From Gemmatimonadota bacterium (lineage in GTDB: Bacteria; Gemmatimonadota; Gemmatimonadetes; Longimicrobiales; Gaopeijiaceae), in the NCBI GenBank assembly GCA_029262115.1, contig JAJCZZ010000027.1, positions 34,572 through 98,571 on the forward strand: 64,000 nt of DNA, given 5' to 3'. The translations under genes and the position numbers were made by a program. A model generated the notes under the pieces. It searched no databases and was not told the origin of the DNA. It saw only the letters and a program-made list of their open reading frames with translations. Below are positions 33,853 to 42,850 of the stretch, one piece after another. The stretch's first letter is position 1. Each line of letters starts with the position of its first letter.

Positions 33853-35271
33853 ATGCTCGACGCGGTGGTGGTGGGCGCGGGCCCGAACGGGCTCGCCGCG
33901 GCCATTCGCCTCGCCCAGGAAGGGCTGAGCGTCCGGGTCCTCGAAGCCAACCCCACTGTCGGCGGCGCGGCCCGCACGGAGGAGGCGACCCTGCCCGGCT
34001 TCCTTCACGATGTCGGGTCGTCCGTCTATCCCATGGCAGTCGGCTCCCCGTTTCTCAGCGCCTTGCCGCTGGGCGAACACGGACTGGAATGGCTCCACCC
34101 CGACATCTGCGTGGCGCATCCGCTCGACAAGGGTCGAGCGGTATCGATCCTGCGCGATCTGGACGAGACCGCAGACGAGCTCGGACGAGACGGGGCCTCG
34201 TATCGGAAGCTGATTCGCCCCCTCGTTCGGAACTGGCCGACGTTCGCCGACCACGTGATGGACTCGCCGCTACGGATCCCTCGCGCCCCGCTGTTGATGG
34301 CCCGCTTCGGCCGTCGCGCGCTGCGCAGCACGCTCGGCTTGGCGGACGCGACCTTCGACACACCGGAAGCGAAGGCGCTCCTGGCCGGGAACGCCGCCCA
34401 CTCCGGTCTGCCCCTGCATCATGTGCCCAGCGCGGCTGTCGGCCTGGTCCTGATGGCGGCGGCACACGCGCGCGGTTGGCCGGTGCCCCGTGGCGGAGCA
34501 GGTCGGTTGACCGAGGCCCTCGCGTCGCTGCTCTCCTCCCTCGGCGGGTCGATCGAGACCGGGCGCCGGGTGACGACGCTCGACGAGTTGCCTCCCGCCC
34601 GTGCGGTGCTCCTCGATCTCACGCCCCATCAGGTCGTGCGGGTGGCCGGTGACCGGCTTCCGGAGGCCTACGCGCGAGATCTAGGGGGATGGCGATACGG
34701 TCCTGCCGCCTTCAAGGTCGATTGGGCGCTGGACGGTCCGATCCCGTGGGAGGCCGAGGCGTGCCGTCGTGCCGGGACCGTCCACCTTGGGGGCTCCCTG
34801 GAGGAGATCGCCGCGTCGGAACAGGCGCCCTGGGAGGGCAAGGTGAGCGACGCGCCGTACGTCCTTCTGACCCAGCCCGGAGTCGTGGACCCTTCGCGAG
34901 CTCCGGAAGGGCAGCACGCCGTCGGCGCCTACTGCCACGTCCCCAACGGGTGGGACGGCGACGCGAGCGCTCTGATCGAGGCCCAGGTCACGCGGTACGC
35001 GCCGGGCTTCTCCGAACGCATCCTGGCCCGGACGATCCACGGCCCCGCCCGACTCGAAGAGTGGAACGCGAACCTGGTTGGCGGCGACATCAACGGGGGG
35101 GCCCTTACGCTGTCGCAGACCGTGGGGCGGCCGGTCTTGAGTCGCCACCCGTGGAGAACCCCAACCGAAGGCCTGTACGTGTGCTCCGCCTCGACCCCGC
35201 CGGGTGGTGGCGTCCATGGCATGTGCGGCTATCATGCCGCGAACGAAGCGCTGAAGCACACGTTTGGGTAG
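33853..35271 (+). CDS. FAD-dependent oxidoreductase, phytoene-desaturase/PYROXD2-like
   Basis: A 472-residue soluble flavoprotein. The N-terminal dinucleotide-binding loop VVVGAGPNGLAAAIRLAQEG is followed by LEANPTVGGAART, and the C-terminal FAD contact reads GLYVCSASTPPGGGVHGMCG. The whole matches the NAD(P)/FAD-dependent oxidoreductases related to carotenoid desaturases and PYROXD2, with no membrane segment. Substrate is unknown; no carotenoid genes are near. It follows the histidine phosphatase gene closely and is convergent with a permease gene across a strong hairpin. Confidence 0.9.
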   Translation: MLDAVVVGAGPNGLAAAIRLAQEGLSVRVLEANPTVGGAARTEEATLPGFLHDVGSSVYPMAVGSPFLSALPLGEHGLEWLHPDICVAHPLDKGRAVSILRDLDETADELGRDGASYRKLIRPLVRNWPTFADHVMDSPLRIPRAPLLMARFGRRALRSTLGLADATFDTPEAKALLAGNAAHSGLPLHHVPSAAVGLVLMAAAHARGWPVPRGGAGRLTEALASLLSSLGGSIETGRRVTTLDELPPARAVLLDLTPHQVVRVAGDRLPEAYARDLGGWRYGPAAFKVDWALDGPIPWEAEACRRAGTVHLGGSLEEIAASEQAPWEGKVSDAPYVLLTQPGVVDPSRAPEGQHAVGAYCHVPNGWDGDASALIEAQVTRYAPGFSERILARTIHGPARLEEWNANLVGGDINGGALTLSQTVGRPVLSRHPWRTPTEGLYVCSASTPPGGGVHGMCGYHAANEALKHTFG

Positions 35272-35285
35272 GCCGACCCGGACGA

Positions 35286-35314
35286 AGTCGGCGACCCCGG
35301 CGAGGTCGCCGACT
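35286..35314. terminator. Bidirectional terminator between convergent genes
   Basis: A perfect 11-bp stem AGTCGGCGACC/GGTCGCCGACT (35286-35296 with 35304-35314) and 7-base loop lies midway between the stops of the FAD oxidoreductase and the permease gene. Confidence 0.6.
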
Positions 35315-35325
35315 CGCCGCGGACG

Positions 35326-37980
35326 CTACTCCGCCGCCAACGCGACCGTCGGCGATGTCCGGCTGGCCCGCCGCCCGGGCACCCAGCACGCCAGCAGCCC
35401 CACTCCCACCAGCACCGAGAGCGCTGCGCCGTAGGAGACCGGATCGGTGGGCGGAACGCCGTACAGCATTCCGGTCGCCAACCTCGACAGCGCCAGCGCG
35501 GCCACCACGCCGAGGGCAACCCCGAACACCACGGGAACCATCCCCTGTCGAACCACCAGCGCGGTCACGCTCTCGGCCGTCGCGCCCACCGCCATGCGGA
35601 TCCCGACTTCCCTCCTGCGTTGGGCCACCCCGAAGGCTACAACACCGTACACGCCCACCCCCACCAACACGAGGACCAGGAGCGCAAGAGCGGCCATGAC
35701 CCCAACGAAGAAGCGGGGGCGCAAGAGCTCGGCTCCAACGATCTGCTGCGCAGGAGCGAGCACCGTGATCGCCTGTTCTGGATCCGCGGTCCGGACGACG
35801 TCCCGGACGCTTCGTAGGATCGATCCCTCATCTCCATCGAAACGAAGGAGGAACGCGGCACCCCGCCGCATCGACCGGTAGTGCGAGATGTAGACGGTCG
35901 GCTCGACCGGTCGATCAAGGCCGTCCTGCGCGATATCCTCGACGACGCCGACGACTTCGAACGGGTTGTCACCGAGGTGCAGGATTCGACCGACCACCGC
36001 GTCGGTGCTAGGAAACGCCTCGCGTGCGAGGGTGGTGTTGATGACCAGGGTCGGTCGTCCACCTGCGGGATCATCGTCTTCGAGACCGACCCCCTCGATC
36101 AGTGTCGCACCCAGCGCACCAAAGGCGTCCCCGGCGACCTGCAGCATGCGCGTGTACGTGGGAGGGCCGGATTGGGCGACCCCTCCCGGAACCGACCACT
36201 CCACCGACTCCCCCTCACCGAGCAGCGGGAACCGCCGGATGCTTCCCACGGCTCGCACACCCGGGACGGCAGCGAACGCCTCGAGGGTCTGGTCGAAGCG
36301 TGGCAAGTAGTCGGGTCGACCCTGATAGCGGGACGCGGGAAACGTGATATCCGCCACGACCAGATTCTCCGGTTCGAAGCCCGGGCTCACCTGCGCGAGC
36401 GCTTGTAGGCCCCGTCCGAGCAGCCCGGCCCCGGCCACGACAACCACGGCCACCGCCACCTGGGCGGCCACGAGGAGCCGACCGCCGCGCCCCGTGACCG
36501 AGCGACCGGATGCCCGTAGCGTTCCGGCCACGGAAGCTCGGCCGGCTCGCAGGCCGGGAAGCATGGAGCAGACGAGCCCCACGGTGATCGAGGCCAGCAT
36601 GGCGACGAGAGCCACGGGCCAGTGAACGGACACCTCTCCAGCCCGCGGAAGGAACTCGACCGCCCGAGTCGAGATCAACCGGGTGGTCCAGCCGGCCATC
36701 ACCATGCCCATGGCACCCCCGACCATGCTGAGCAGGAGGCCTTCGGTCACCACGATGCCGACGAGCGTGGCCCGACTGGCCCCGAGCGCGGTCCGGACGG
36801 CCAGGTCGCCGGTGCGGCGCGCCTCCCGTGCCAGCGCCAGGTTGCCCACATTGGCGCACACGACAACGAGCGTTCCGACCGCAGCGGCCAGGAGAAGGAG
36901 AAGGGAGCGGTCCGCATTTCCGATGACGCCGGTCCGCAGCGGCTCGATGGTCGCGCTGGTCAGCCCCTCGTTGAAGTCCGGATACTCCGCGGCGAGGCCG
37001 GTCGCGACACCCGAGAGGTCGGCCGCGACGTCGTTCAGAGTCGCGCCGTCGACCACTCGCCCGACCGCCCGAAGCAGCCGAAGCCCTCGGTATTCGAACG
37101 GGATGGACGCCCCGGGGATCGTCGAGATGAACGCCCACGCATCCACCGAGGGCGACGGGAACGCGAAGTCGGCTGGCATGACCCCCGCCACGCGGTAGAC
37201 CTGTCCACTGACGTCGACCGTCCGCGAGACGACTGCAGGGTCGCCGCCGAAGCGCTCCATCCAGAGCGCGTTCGAAAGGACGAGCACCCGGTTGTCGCCC
37301 TCTTCTTCCTCCGCCGTCGGCCAGCGCCCCACCTCGGGGGCCACGCCCAGCGCTTCGAAGAAGCCGCTGGTCACGAACGCGGTCGGGACCTCGGCGGCCT
37401 GACCATCCTCGGTGAAGACGAGGTCGCTCGGCAGCGTGGTGAAGCCACCGAGCGCCGCGAGCCTGCGGTTGCGTTCCTTCCAGTCCGTCAGGTCGGGCAG
37501 CGAAAACGCACTGCGAGGGTCGTCACGTTCGGGCGCGCTGGGGAACACCTCCACAAGCTGGTGCTCGTCGGGGTACGGGAGTGGTCGCAGAACGACGCTG
37601 TAGACCACGCCGAACATGGTGGTAACCGCCGCGATCCCCAGCGCCACAGTCATGATCACCGGCACAGAGTACCCCGGCCGGCGGACGAGCCCTCGCGCCG
37701 CCAACCTCACTCCGTGAACGAGTCCACTCGTCATCTCCCCGCCTCCTCCCTGGATTCGAACCGATTCCACGACGCTCCTGCCCCACTCCAACCCCGCATC
37801 CCCCACACACCGCACCGTATTCGTCGCGAAATAGCGCGACAGCGACAGCCACCCGCGACTCCGAGCGTCGCACCCCTGATCGCGGAGAAGACGACGGAGG
37901 TCGGTGCCGTGGTCGTCCCGGAATCCGCGAGGAAAAAGCCAAATGAGAGCACTCGCCCATGCGCGCAGGAACGCGTTCAC
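35326..37980 (-). CDS. ADOP-type ABC transporter permease with N-terminal extension
   Basis: An 884-residue permease. Residues 1-85 form the extra cytoplasmic domain typical of ADOP proteins linked to PadR (ALIWLFPRGFRDDHG, RDQGCDARSRGW). Then come the MacB/FtsX parts: first helix after LVRRPGYSVPVI, a periplasmic domain, FtsX helices about 355-500, a second periplasmic domain and the final FtsX block ending ASRTSPTVALAAE. The GTG start overlaps the PadR stop (GTGA), so translation is coupled to the regulator. PadR probably represses both genes. The exported or sensed compound is unknown. Confidence 0.92.
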   Translation of the reverse strand: MNAFLRAWASALIWLFPRGFRDDHGTDLRRLLRDQGCDARSRGWLSLSRYFATNTVRCVGDAGLEWGRSVVESVRIQGGGGEMTSGLVHGVRLAARGLVRRPGYSVPVIMTVALGIAAVTTMFGVVYSVVLRPLPYPDEHQLVEVFPSAPERDDPRSAFSLPDLTDWKERNRRLAALGGFTTLPSDLVFTEDGQAAEVPTAFVTSGFFEALGVAPEVGRWPTAEEEEGDNRVLVLSNALWMERFGGDPAVVSRTVDVSGQVYRVAGVMPADFAFPSPSVDAWAFISTIPGASIPFEYRGLRLLRAVGRVVDGATLNDVAADLSGVATGLAAEYPDFNEGLTSATIEPLRTGVIGNADRSLLLLLAAAVGTLVVVCANVGNLALAREARRTGDLAVRTALGASRATLVGIVVTEGLLLSMVGGAMGMVMAGWTTRLISTRAVEFLPRAGEVSVHWPVALVAMLASITVGLVCSMLPGLRAGRASVAGTLRASGRSVTGRGGRLLVAAQVAVAVVVVAGAGLLGRGLQALAQVSPGFEPENLVVADITFPASRYQGRPDYLPRFDQTLEAFAAVPGVRAVGSIRRFPLLGEGESVEWSVPGGVAQSGPPTYTRMLQVAGDAFGALGATLIEGVGLEDDDPAGGRPTLVINTTLAREAFPSTDAVVGRILHLGDNPFEVVGVVEDIAQDGLDRPVEPTVYISHYRSMRRGAAFLLRFDGDEGSILRSVRDVVRTADPEQAITVLAPAQQIVGAELLRPRFFVGVMAALALLVLVLVGVGVYGVVAFGVAQRRREVGIRMAVGATAESVTALVVRQGMVPVVFGVALGVVAALALSRLATGMLYGVPPTDPVSYGAALSVLVGVGLLACWVPGRRASRTSPTVALAAE

Positions 37981-38351
37981 GCCCGTCGGGTCCGTGCGGC
38001 CTGGGCCAGCGCGATCACCTGGTCCCGCGAGGCCAGGGCCACGAGTCGGTCGGCCTCGCGCTGAAGGGCCGTGCGACCCAACTCGGTCAGTGTGTAGTAC
38101 CGACGTCGCTCGTCGTCCAACTCGGGCGCCGGGCGCTCGTCCGCCTCGTTCAGGAGACCGGCGGCCGCGAGACGCTTCAACCGGCGATAGAACGGCGAAG
38201 GCGCCATCACCATGGTCCCTCCCGTCACGGCTTCGATGCGCTTGAGAACGGCATACCCGTGGCGATCGGCGTCCTCGAGAGCGAGAAGGATCTGGAACTC
38301 TTCCGGCTTCAGCGCGGGCGGGGACGGGGGCGAGGGTGCGGACACAGACAT
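37977..38351 (-). CDS. PadR-family transcriptional regulator
   Basis: A 124-residue winged-helix repressor: EEFQILLALEDADRHGYAVLKRIE, then the recognition-helix region SPFYRRLKRLAAAGLL and the wing DDERRRYYTLTELGR. PadR/ADOP pairs are common in Acidobacteriota and Gemmatimonadota, and the regulator normally controls its own operon in response to toxic or phenolic compounds. The ATG at 38351 touches AGGAG directly; the GTG at 38345, two codons in, has better spacing and may be the real start. Its stop overlaps the permease start. Confidence 0.9.
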   Translation of the reverse strand: MSVSAPSPPSPPALKPEEFQILLALEDADRHGYAVLKRIEAVTGGTMVMAPSPFYRRLKRLAAAGLLNEADERPAPELDDERRRYYTLTELGRTALQREADRLVALASRDQVIALAQAARTRRA

Positions 38352-38359
38352 CTCCTAAA

Positions 38360-38398
38360 TAGTGACTGTGGGTCCATACTACTGACTATCGGTCACTA
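38360..38398. promoter_or_regulatory. Candidate PadR operator
   Basis: An inverted repeat TAGTGAC (38360-38366) and GTCACTA (38392-38398) lies just before the padR start, with the related AGTCAGTAGTAT on the minus strand between the arms. The position fits autoregulation. The half-site spacing (25 bp) is longer than in well-studied PadR sites. Confidence 0.4.
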
Positions 38399-38470
38399 GC
38401 GAAAGATGCCCGTCACGACCCGGGGGTGACGGAGGTATGGCCCAAGCCATCCGCAGCAGAGCCGTGCTGC

Positions 38471-39340
38471 CTAGAAGTGGGCGCCCACTGACACGCCCAG
38501 TCCGCGCTCGGGCCCCTGCTCCGTCCACCCTCGGATCAGCCAGGTGGAAAGCCAGCGAGCGCGACCCAAGCGCACGCCGATCCGTGCCTCCCCGAGATCC
38601 TCGGTGCCCCGAAACGCGGGACCGGACCGAGGGTCGTGCTGGCCCGTGTACTCGACGAACGGTCGGACCCACCCACCGTCCAGCATGATCCGCCCGGCGA
38701 AGAGGATGGGGTCGACCTGCTCGTTCTCCACGTCCCTCGTCGAGGTGACGCCCAACCCCGCCTCGGCGGAGGCTTCCAGCTTCCCCCTTCGCCCCCACAC
38801 CGCCACCGTCGAAAAGAAGTCGGTGAGGTCACGCCCCAGACCTTGCTGGTTGTCGGTGGTGGGAAGCCGGGTCCCGAGACGGAGCACAACCGCCGACGCT
38901 CGGTCGGCACGCAGCAGCACATCGCTCACGACATGGAACGCTCCCGCGTCCACGCGGCGGGTGCCGTCGGGGGCTCGGGCACCTCCGACCGGCTCGGCGA
39001 AGGTCGACTCGTCTTCGAAGATCCACAGCCCGGTACCGAACAGCGTGACGGCCACCCGACTGAAAGACCATGACGCGGACAGCGTGCCGACCTCGAGAAG
39101 CTGCCCGGTCGTGCCCGCCAGCGACGCCCGTTGGCCGTCGAGCACACCCACGCCGAACGAGACGGTCGGACCGAAGTGCGTGAACAGGTCGAAGTCGACC
39201 GGCTCGAGCGGGCGGAGTTGCGCGGTGCCGGGGTGCGCCGCCAAGAGCGTGAGCGCCACGGTAGCTCCGACCGCCCGCCCGATCCGGACCGACCTACCCC
39301 ATGCTCCCGCCAGACGGAGTCCGTCACCCAAGGGCGACAA
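38471..39340 (-). CDS. Outer-membrane beta-barrel protein of the amidoligase cluster
   Basis: About 289 residues with a signal peptide (TLLAAHPGTAQ) followed by regularly spaced amphipathic strands (VDFDLFTHFGPTVSFGVGV, TLSASWSFSRVAVTLFG, LEASAEAGLGVTS) and a final GLGVSVGAHF, ending in Phe as BAM substrates do. I do not recognise a named family. No ATG fits; a TTG at 39340 with GAGGGGG four bases upstream is the best start and overlaps the amidohydrolase gene by 17 bases. As the last gene of the five-gene cluster it may export the product or anchor the system at the surface. Confidence 0.65.
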   Translation of the reverse strand: MSPLGDGLRLAGAWGRSVRIGRAVGATVALTLLAAHPGTAQLRPLEPVDFDLFTHFGPTVSFGVGVLDGQRASLAGTTGQLLEVGTLSASWSFSRVAVTLFGTGLWIFEDESTFAEPVGGARAPDGTRRVDAGAFHVVSDVLLRADRASAVVLRLGTRLPTTDNQQGLGRDLTDFFSTVAVWGRRGKLEASAEAGLGVTSTRDVENEQVDPILFAGRIMLDGGWVRPFVEYTGQHDPRSGPAFRGTEDLGEARIGVRLGRARWLSTWLIRGWTEQGPERGLGVSVGAHF

Positions 39341-40016
39341 CGAGCCCCCTCGCCAACGCGTCCGCGAACCGGTCCGGGAACGCGCCCCACGCATCCAGTA
39401 AGCGCTGGTTGATCTCCACCTCGATTCCCCGATACGACGGGCCGTGTCGGCGGAGCCATGTCGTGACGCCGTCGGACGTCCCTCGGTACGGCTGGTTTCG
39501 ACGGATCGCCAGTTCCGGGAGGGCCTCCGAAAGCGCTCGGACCCAACGGGAGGCCAGAGCGCGTTCGGCCTCTCGCGCTGGATCGTACAGGAGAGAAAGG
39601 TCCGCCGTGCGCCTGACTCCGTGCAGCACGGGCGTGAAGCTGTGCACGCTGACGTGGACCACGTCACGACCCCGTTGGAGCCACGCGCCCACCAGCCCGT
39701 CCACCTTCTGCCGATAGGGCGTGTGATAGAGCAGAAGCGCGCGGGCCCGTCGGTCGGGATTCAATGCCTTCGTGAACTCGGAGAAAACGTGTGGATGGCC
39801 CGGCGACCGATTCAGGTCGACCACGAGGCGCGACAGCGTCGCATACTCCAGGGGTGCGCGCAACCTGGCCGCCATCGTGCGCGCGACACCGAGAGCGCCA
39901 GGATCCCACCCACGGTGTCCGGTGAGCGCCTCCCCCGCCTCGAAGAAGAGCGGCGCCAGAATACGGGGGATACGGTTCCCTCCATGCTCACACGTTATCA
40001 GCAGTTGGCGCTTCAC
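39324..40016 (-). CDS. N-formylglutamate amidohydrolase-like zinc enzyme
   Basis: A 230-residue FGase-family protein, related to HutG2 and distantly to zinc carboxypeptidases. Motifs in order: LITCEHGGNRIP (metal His and Glu), GHRGWDPGA, VDLNRSPGHPHVF, VVHVSVHSF and GIEVEINQRL. Its own family hydrolyses N-formylglutamate, but next to ligases it could as well remove a blocking group or cleave a gamma-linked product. The GTG at 40016 is chosen because AGGAGG lies 8 bases before it. It lies 28 bp after the GCS2 gene and overlaps the barrel gene. Confidence 0.85.
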   Translation of the reverse strand: MKRQLLITCEHGGNRIPRILAPLFFEAGEALTGHRGWDPGALGVARTMAARLRAPLEYATLSRLVVDLNRSPGHPHVFSEFTKALNPDRRARALLLYHTPYRQKVDGLVGAWLQRGRDVVHVSVHSFTPVLHGVRRTADLSLLYDPAREAERALASRWVRALSEALPELAIRRNQPYRGTSDGVTTWLRRHGPSYRGIEVEINQRLLDAWGAFPDRFADALARGLVVALG

Positions 40017-40044
40017 TGCGTCCACCTCCTGAACGCTCCGTGCC

Positions 40045-41382
40045 TCACCCCGACACGCTCAGGGAGCTGTTCCGTTCGAGCGCGGCGCACAGATCCTCCA
40101 TGAGGACGAGGAGTGACTCCCGCGACGGGGCGTCCCCGACCCGATCGACCATCCGCCGCGCCAGCGGTCCATCGGAGAGGATCGTCTCCAGCGGTCCCAC
40201 GCACAGCGGATCCAAGTTCTCTGGGGGATAACGATCCAGAAGGGTCCGCCACACCGTCGCCGCCGACGTCGGAGCGGTGGGCAGACCCAGGGTGCGGAGG
40301 AACCACGGACTCTCCACACGAGCCTCGTCGCCATCTCGGACGGTCGCGTCGAAGATGTCGGCCAGCTCGTCCGTGGACGGGTCGGCCGCCACGTCCCGGT
40401 CCGTGAGGGCACCGTCTGCCAGCGCCCGAACCACAGCAGTCACCGCGGCCACCACCGCCAGGTCGGAGGCCGGGCACTCCTGTGCATCGATGACCCGGAT
40501 CTCGATGGCACCCCGGTCGAACCGGGCAATGGCCCCGCGCGCGTTCGCCCATTCGTAGCGCAGCACCCCATCAGGGTCCATAGGCGCGAGATCCGCATAG
40601 ATCCGGTCGAGGATCACCCGCTGATACTCGGCCGGCGAGGCAACCGGCTCGGGAACGACCCGACCGGTGACCGAGGGGACTTGTCGAGCGTTGGACCGAT
40701 ACGCCGTCAGGCGCCCGTCAAGATCCGCGGCCCGACGCCCGTCCATGTACGGGCTGGCAGCAGACAGCGCGGGAATGAGCGGCAACACCAACCGGATGGC
40801 CGCGTGGAGCCGTCCGAACTCCTCGTCGCTTCCGAAGGGAAGATTCAGGTGGGTGCTCTGAAGGTTGGCCCAGCCGTGCCCCGAACAGCCGAAAATGCGG
40901 TCGAAGGTGTGATACACCTCCGTATACTCGTGCGGCCAGAGACGCGTTTCGGTGTCCGGGTCCATGAGCGGGTGAACCGCGCCCGGCATCAGCTTCGCAC
41001 CCATCGTCTCCAAGGTGCGGTTCGCGTCCAGCATACTGGAGTGGAAGGCGTCGGCCAGGCCCGAGAGCTGCGGGGCAGGTCCGTTCGTCTTGAACTCCAC
41101 CACATGCAGGACGAGCTCGTTGGACCAGGCCAACTCCCCCCGCTCGACCTCGGTGGAGGGCCCATCGGAAACTGCGTGAAGAAGCCGATCGCACACCGGA
41201 GAAACGGCAAGCGTCTCCGCATCCACAATCATGCTCTCGATCTCGACGCCGTGGGCCTCGAAAAGGCCCGGCCGGTCGGGGGGCGCGAGCAGCGTCGTCG
41301 GTTTGCCGCCATCCTCAGCCATCGGAGTGCGGGTGGTACCGCTCTCCCCCACCGGCGTCGGTCTCCCGCTCGCCTCACCCAC
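40045..41382 (-). CDS. GCS2-family carboxylate-amine ligase (glutamate-cysteine ligase-like)
   Basis: A 445-residue ATP-dependent ligase of the GCS2 fold. Seen features: FEAHGVEIESMIVD near the N-terminus (ATP/Mg Glu residues), WSNELVLHVVEFKT, AKLMPGAVHPLMDP, HTFDRIFGCSGHGWANLQSTHLNLPF and IEIRVIDAQECPASD. The family joins an amine to a carboxylate of glutamate or similar; true glutathione genes are absent, so a different acceptor is likely. The GTG at 41382 has GGAGG 8 bases upstream and overlaps the ATP-grasp stop by 8 bases. The tight overlap with a second ligase suggests two successive amide-bond steps. Confidence 0.87.
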   Translation of the reverse strand: MGEASGRPTPVGESGTTRTPMAEDGGKPTTLLAPPDRPGLFEAHGVEIESMIVDAETLAVSPVCDRLLHAVSDGPSTEVERGELAWSNELVLHVVEFKTNGPAPQLSGLADAFHSSMLDANRTLETMGAKLMPGAVHPLMDPDTETRLWPHEYTEVYHTFDRIFGCSGHGWANLQSTHLNLPFGSDEEFGRLHAAIRLVLPLIPALSAASPYMDGRRAADLDGRLTAYRSNARQVPSVTGRVVPEPVASPAEYQRVILDRIYADLAPMDPDGVLRYEWANARGAIARFDRGAIEIRVIDAQECPASDLAVVAAVTAVVRALADGALTDRDVAADPSTDELADIFDATVRDGDEARVESPWFLRTLGLPTAPTSAATVWRTLLDRYPPENLDPLCVGPLETILSDGPLARRMVDRVGDAPSRESLLVLMEDLCAALERNSSLSVSG

Positions 41383-42850
41383 GGCCGTTGCCTCCAGGCG
41401 CCCGCCCCCGCCGTTCGAGACGGTCGAAGAACCATCCCGCGAGCTCATCCCAGAGCTGGTCCTTGAGAACGGCGTCCTCGAATCCCCCATCGAGGTTCGG
41501 GTTGTCGTTGACCTCCATGACCAGGACCTCCTCTCCAATCTCCTTGAGATCGACCCCGTACAGGCCGTCTCCGATCAGCGAGGCGGCCCGAACAGCCACC
41601 TCGACGACGTGAGGCGGCACGTCCTCGACAGGCAACGCCTCCACCTTCCCGAATCGGCGCGTCTCTCCAGCGTCACTGACGATCTGCCAGTGCCCGCGCG
41701 CCATGTGATACCGAGCCGCGAAGAGGACGCGGCCGTCGAGCACACCCACCCGCCAGTCGAAGTCCGACGGGCGGAAGGCCTGAGCCACCACGAGGTCCGA
41801 CTCCTCGAAGAGGGCCGACAGCTTCTCGGCGAGCTCCTCCCGACTCGTGGCCTTCACGATACCCTGAGAAAACGCGCCATCCGGCGGCTTCAGCACGCAC
41901 GGCATTCCGACCTCGTCCGGAACCTCGTCCGCGTTCCCCGCGTGCACGACCAGAGTCTTCGGGCAGGGCACGCCGTGGCGTGCGAACAACTCCGCCTGGT
42001 ACACCTTGTTACCACAGCGCACGATCGACTCGGGATCATCCAGGACCACGAGCCCCTCCGCAGCCGCGCGCCGCGCGAACCGGAACGTATGGTGGTCCAC
42101 GCGAGTCGTCTCGCGGAGGAAAAGCGCGTCGAATTCGCCGAGACGACCGTAGTCGTCCGGGGTGATGATCTCCACACCGATCCCGCGACGGGCGGCTGCA
42201 CGCGAGAACCGCCGCACGCCGAGGCCGTCGGACGGCGCCAGCGGATCGTCGGGCGACCAGAGCAGCGCCAGGTCGTAGCGTGCCGCCCCGACGGTTCGGA
42301 CTCTGCTGGGCCGCCGGAAGTAGTCCGCCGCCCGCCCCAGAACGAAGTCCCGGTGAGTCTCCGGCACCTCCCCACCGGCAATCGGGCGAATCGAGACCAG
42401 CCGCCACCCTCCGCTCTCCCTGAGGAAGCGTGCCCGCAAAAAGGGCGCTGGAAACTGGCTGAAGAGTGCCCGCGCCAGCCGATCGTACCGACGGGCCACG
42501 TTCCGCCCGAAATAGATACTGAGCCGGAAGTCGTCCGTCTTGAGCGGTTTCAGGTCCCGCTGGATCTGATCGTCCATGTCATCGGATACGATCCGAACCA
42601 CCGGGTCCATCGAGAACGTCTGAAGGGTGGCTACGGACGGGAGGGGTCGATGCCCTCGGGCCTCGGCAAGGAGCGACACGTAGTAGCCCATGGTCTGATA
42701 GCCATAGCGCCGGCAGACGTTGAACACCGCTCCCCGACGCTGTGCGCCGTAGGTGGGCTCGGTTACGTACGCGCGGGCTGAGACGACCTCCGCTCCCTCC
42801 ATGTCGAACGGCCACCGCTGCGGGTTCTCGACGACCACCAGGGGCTTCAT
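41375..42850 (-). CDS. RimK-type ATP-grasp ligase with RLAN-like N-terminal domain
   Basis: A 491-residue protein. Residues 1-200 match the RimK-like ATP-grasp N-terminal (RLAN) domain (SARAYVTEPTYGAQRRGAVF, VCRRYGYQTMGYYVSLLAEA); the C-terminal half is an ATP-grasp with CVLKPPDGAFSQGIVKA, VAQAFRPSDFDWRVGVL and the Mg site VLVMEVNDNPNLDGG. RimK relatives add glutamate or other amino acids to a peptide or small-molecule carboxylate. It starts within the last codons of the C39 peptidase gene (four-base overlap) and is followed by the GCS2 ligase. Confidence 0.9.
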   Translation of the reverse strand: MKPLVVVENPQRWPFDMEGAEVVSARAYVTEPTYGAQRRGAVFNVCRRYGYQTMGYYVSLLAEARGHRPLPSVATLQTFSMDPVVRIVSDDMDDQIQRDLKPLKTDDFRLSIYFGRNVARRYDRLARALFSQFPAPFLRARFLRESGGWRLVSIRPIAGGEVPETHRDFVLGRAADYFRRPSRVRTVGAARYDLALLWSPDDPLAPSDGLGVRRFSRAAARRGIGVEIITPDDYGRLGEFDALFLRETTRVDHHTFRFARRAAAEGLVVLDDPESIVRCGNKVYQAELFARHGVPCPKTLVVHAGNADEVPDEVGMPCVLKPPDGAFSQGIVKATSREELAEKLSALFEESDLVVAQAFRPSDFDWRVGVLDGRVLFAARYHMARGHWQIVSDAGETRRFGKVEALPVEDVPPHVVEVAVRAASLIGDGLYGVDLKEIGEEVLVMEVNDNPNLDGGFEDAVLKDQLWDELAGWFFDRLERRGRAPGGNGRG

